Positions 45,730-47,510 of a stretch of DNA of 47,510 nucleotides are shown in pieces. The notes under the pieces were generated by a model. That model saw only the letters and a list, made by a program, of their open reading frames with translations. It had not been told where the DNA came from and did no database searches. The position numbers and the translations under genes are program-made. This DNA is from Gnetum montanum (Eukaryota; Streptophyta; Gnetopsida; Gnetales; Gnetaceae). Positions within the stretch are counted from its first letter, which is position 1, and each line of letters opens with the position of its first letter. The stretch is taken from the NCBI GenBank assembly GCA_015680685.1, contig MNCI01008930.1, positions 748,248 to 795,757 of the forward strand, given 5' to 3'.

Positions 45730-45890
45730 GCACAATGGTTTTGAGAATGTCTTTTCAGGTTTTCATCTTTACAACCAATCTTGAAAAAGCTCTCCTCTGA
45801 GGTAGGAAAAGGATCAAGCCTTGCCCTTATTTAGAAAAAGCGCCTAGGTTTTTACTTCATACTAAAGGGTTTCTTGTAAAGAGAAGGAGA
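45730..45890 (+). repeat. Dispersed repeat, copy 2
   Basis: This is the partner of 44440-44600. The best shared run is TGAGGTAGGAAAAG. Between the copies lies the unassigned ORF at 45175-45444. Confidence 0.6.
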
Positions 45891-46074
45891 AATGGTCATC
45901 TTCCAACAATCCATCTTCACCTATGTACCAATAGGCAAGAAAGCTATGATTTCCATGAAGAAATATTCTACCCTTGAAGACAAATGATAATATTCTTTAC
46001 TTAATGCTTTGTTTGTATGACAATGTTTGAGGAAACTTTTGCCCTATTTTTCTTTTTTATTTTTTTTAATCATC

Positions 46075-46320
46075 TTTACTTAGAATCTTGGATTATGGAC
46101 TCATGTGCCACTAAGCATATCACACCATATTGTGACTACATTCAAAGTTTTGTTGATCAACATAGTCATGTATATTTAGCAGATCAAGGATCCATTGAAG
46201 TTATAGGTCATGGAATAGTAAATCTTCAACTTCATGATCATAAAGCTTATGTCCTATATGATGTACTCTGTGTGCCTTGACTAAGCTCAAATCTATTATC
46301 CTTAACTCACTTGGCTAAAA
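46075..46320 (+). pseudogene. Copia protease / pre-integrase fragment
   Basis: The + strand encodes SWIMDSCATKHITPYCDYIQ, VYLADQGSIEVIGHGIV and AYVLYDVLCVP. After a TGA comes LSSNLLSLTHLAKMDN. This is the Copia retropepsin block ('WI.DSGA..H.....', 'V..ADG....I.G.G', 'L.DVL.VP.L..NLLS...L'). The active-site DSG is DSC. No other parts of this element are clear nearby. Confidence 0.75.
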
Positions 46321-47510
46321 TGGATAATCTCAAGTCTGTTATCTCACCCCAAGGAGTTAGCATACAAACCTCTTAAGAACTTGAAGTAATGATGAGATAT
46401 CATAGTGGGCCTGTCAAAAATAGATGATGTACTAGGATCTCCACATTGGAGGCCAAATGGTACTACCTCCTCTCAAATCAATTGTAGCACGAATGGAGAC
46501 ACACCTCCATCTCATTACACTATGTAATGAGACTTTTCTGAAGGATGTCAACTCATGCCATAAGCTAAGATTCAACTCTCACCAAACTTGATCAGCTCCT
46601 ACCATACCCTGCTACTGCTATTGTTGCTACATATCGACATATTGGGCCTCCAAAGTAGCCCTACCTCCATCTCTTGGGATTCATAGATCAAGGATCCACC
46701 TAACCTCCTCAAAGCATGTCTTGGGAAACCACTAGGTGTAGAAGGCACATCCCAAATTCAAGAACTAGTTTTTTAAAAAATGAAATTACACCAAAAGAAT
46801 ACCCTCAATGTTTTAAATCAGGTAAAAAAATATTAATAATTACAAATTAAATCAAAATCATATAAATTATTTGATGATTTTTGTTCTGTTTTGGCTAAAA
46901 TATATTTCCACTTTTTTCTTATACATAAGCCTTCTCCAACTACAAGAAGCATTATAGTATTTCTTATTATATGACTCTCATTCATAAAGGGAAAAGTAAT
47001 TCTCTCTTTGAATATGTTATTGATCTCTTAATAGAGGGTATTACCAAAGTCAAAATGTAGTTACTATGTGAGCTTATAGAGGAGATGAAGGTAGTCTCTA
47101 GGATGGTGATGTTTATAAAGACATTAAGAAGATCATTATTGATAAGCTTCATCATTTGAACAAAAGCTCAATATAGTTTTTTATTTTTATTTTTTTGATA
47201 AATAGGCTGAAAATGCAGTTTTAAATGAAAAATGGATTTGTGAATTCTATCTTATCTAGGTCCATTATAGAGAAAAAATTTTAAACATGTGTAATAGTCA
47301 TCGCAAGTTTAATGTTATTTTTGGGAGAAACTAATTTTTTTATAGAAAAAGAGGTATTTCCAATGCTATTCCCTAGAAAAACATCTTAACCAAACTCAAA
47401 ACTATTTTTCATCAAAAATAGTTGAGCTAATCTTGTTTTCGAAGAAAAATTATTGGCTCAATGTTGTTTTTCTTTTGGAAAAGATAGCCTTTCCAAGGTA
47501 AGATCTTTAT
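46321..47510. other. AT-rich end of window, weak retroelement-like reading
   Basis: No domain is recognised. Short + strand open pieces at about 46960-47040 (YYMTLIHKGKSNSLFEYVID) could be broken retroelement sequence, but I cannot assign them. Confidence 0.3.

Overview
The window looks like nuclear DNA from a seed plant with a large, repeat-rich genome. A gymnosperm is my best guess, but this is inferred from general character and not from a diagnostic marker. Most of it is old, nested LTR retrotransposons whose coding regions are broken by stops and frameshifts. No intact host gene was found. The host signal is a small island of decayed secondary-metabolism genes at about 36.4-43.2 kb: type III polyketide synthase (chalcone synthase-like) pieces and a fragment of a 2-oxoglutarate-dependent dioxygenase.

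Layout. 1-1487: minus-strand end of an Athila-like Ty3/gypsy element (gag start, Asp-type primer site, 916-bp LTR). 1488-3012: an older coding remnant. 3018-23719: a 20.7-kb Tat/Ogre-like Ty3/gypsy element on the + strand, with two LTRs, primer site, polypurine tract and an exact 5-bp target-site duplication (ATCCT). It carries gag, retropepsin, RT, RNase H, a second archaeal-type RNase H and integrase, several tandem arrays, and an unexpected ~6-kb segment between protease and RT that holds an antisense, intron-like-interrupted coding remnant. 23725-31472: a second Athila-like element on the + strand (gag end, protease, RT, RNase H, integrase, 3' LTR). The giant Tat element sits at or near its 5' side. 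31473-32450: part of a third Athila-like element, minus strand.

32.45-36.4 kb is a tandem structure of a ~105-140-bp minisatellite alternating with a ~1.3-kb spacer (period about 1.86 kb). 36.38-36.83 kb holds two PKS pieces on opposite strands that meet at a junction, followed directly by the LTR of a minus-strand Copia element (36.83-38.26 kb). A second, + strand Copia 3' end lies at 39.15-40.07 kb. The main PKS reading frame is at 41.2-42.24 kb on the minus strand. It keeps the Cys-His-Asn catalytic triad but has one frameshift and stops just after the catalytic Asn. The missing C-terminal part of such a protein lies 4.6 kb downstream on the same strand. Upstream of the PKS are a TATA-like box, paired G-boxes, recent tandem duplications, and the dioxygenase fragment in the same orientation. 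43.2-47.5 kb is mostly AT-rich sequence with one unassigned ORF and a Copia protease fragment.

Most novel elements: the antisense insert inside the giant Tat element, and the split and rearranged PKS/dioxygenase island.
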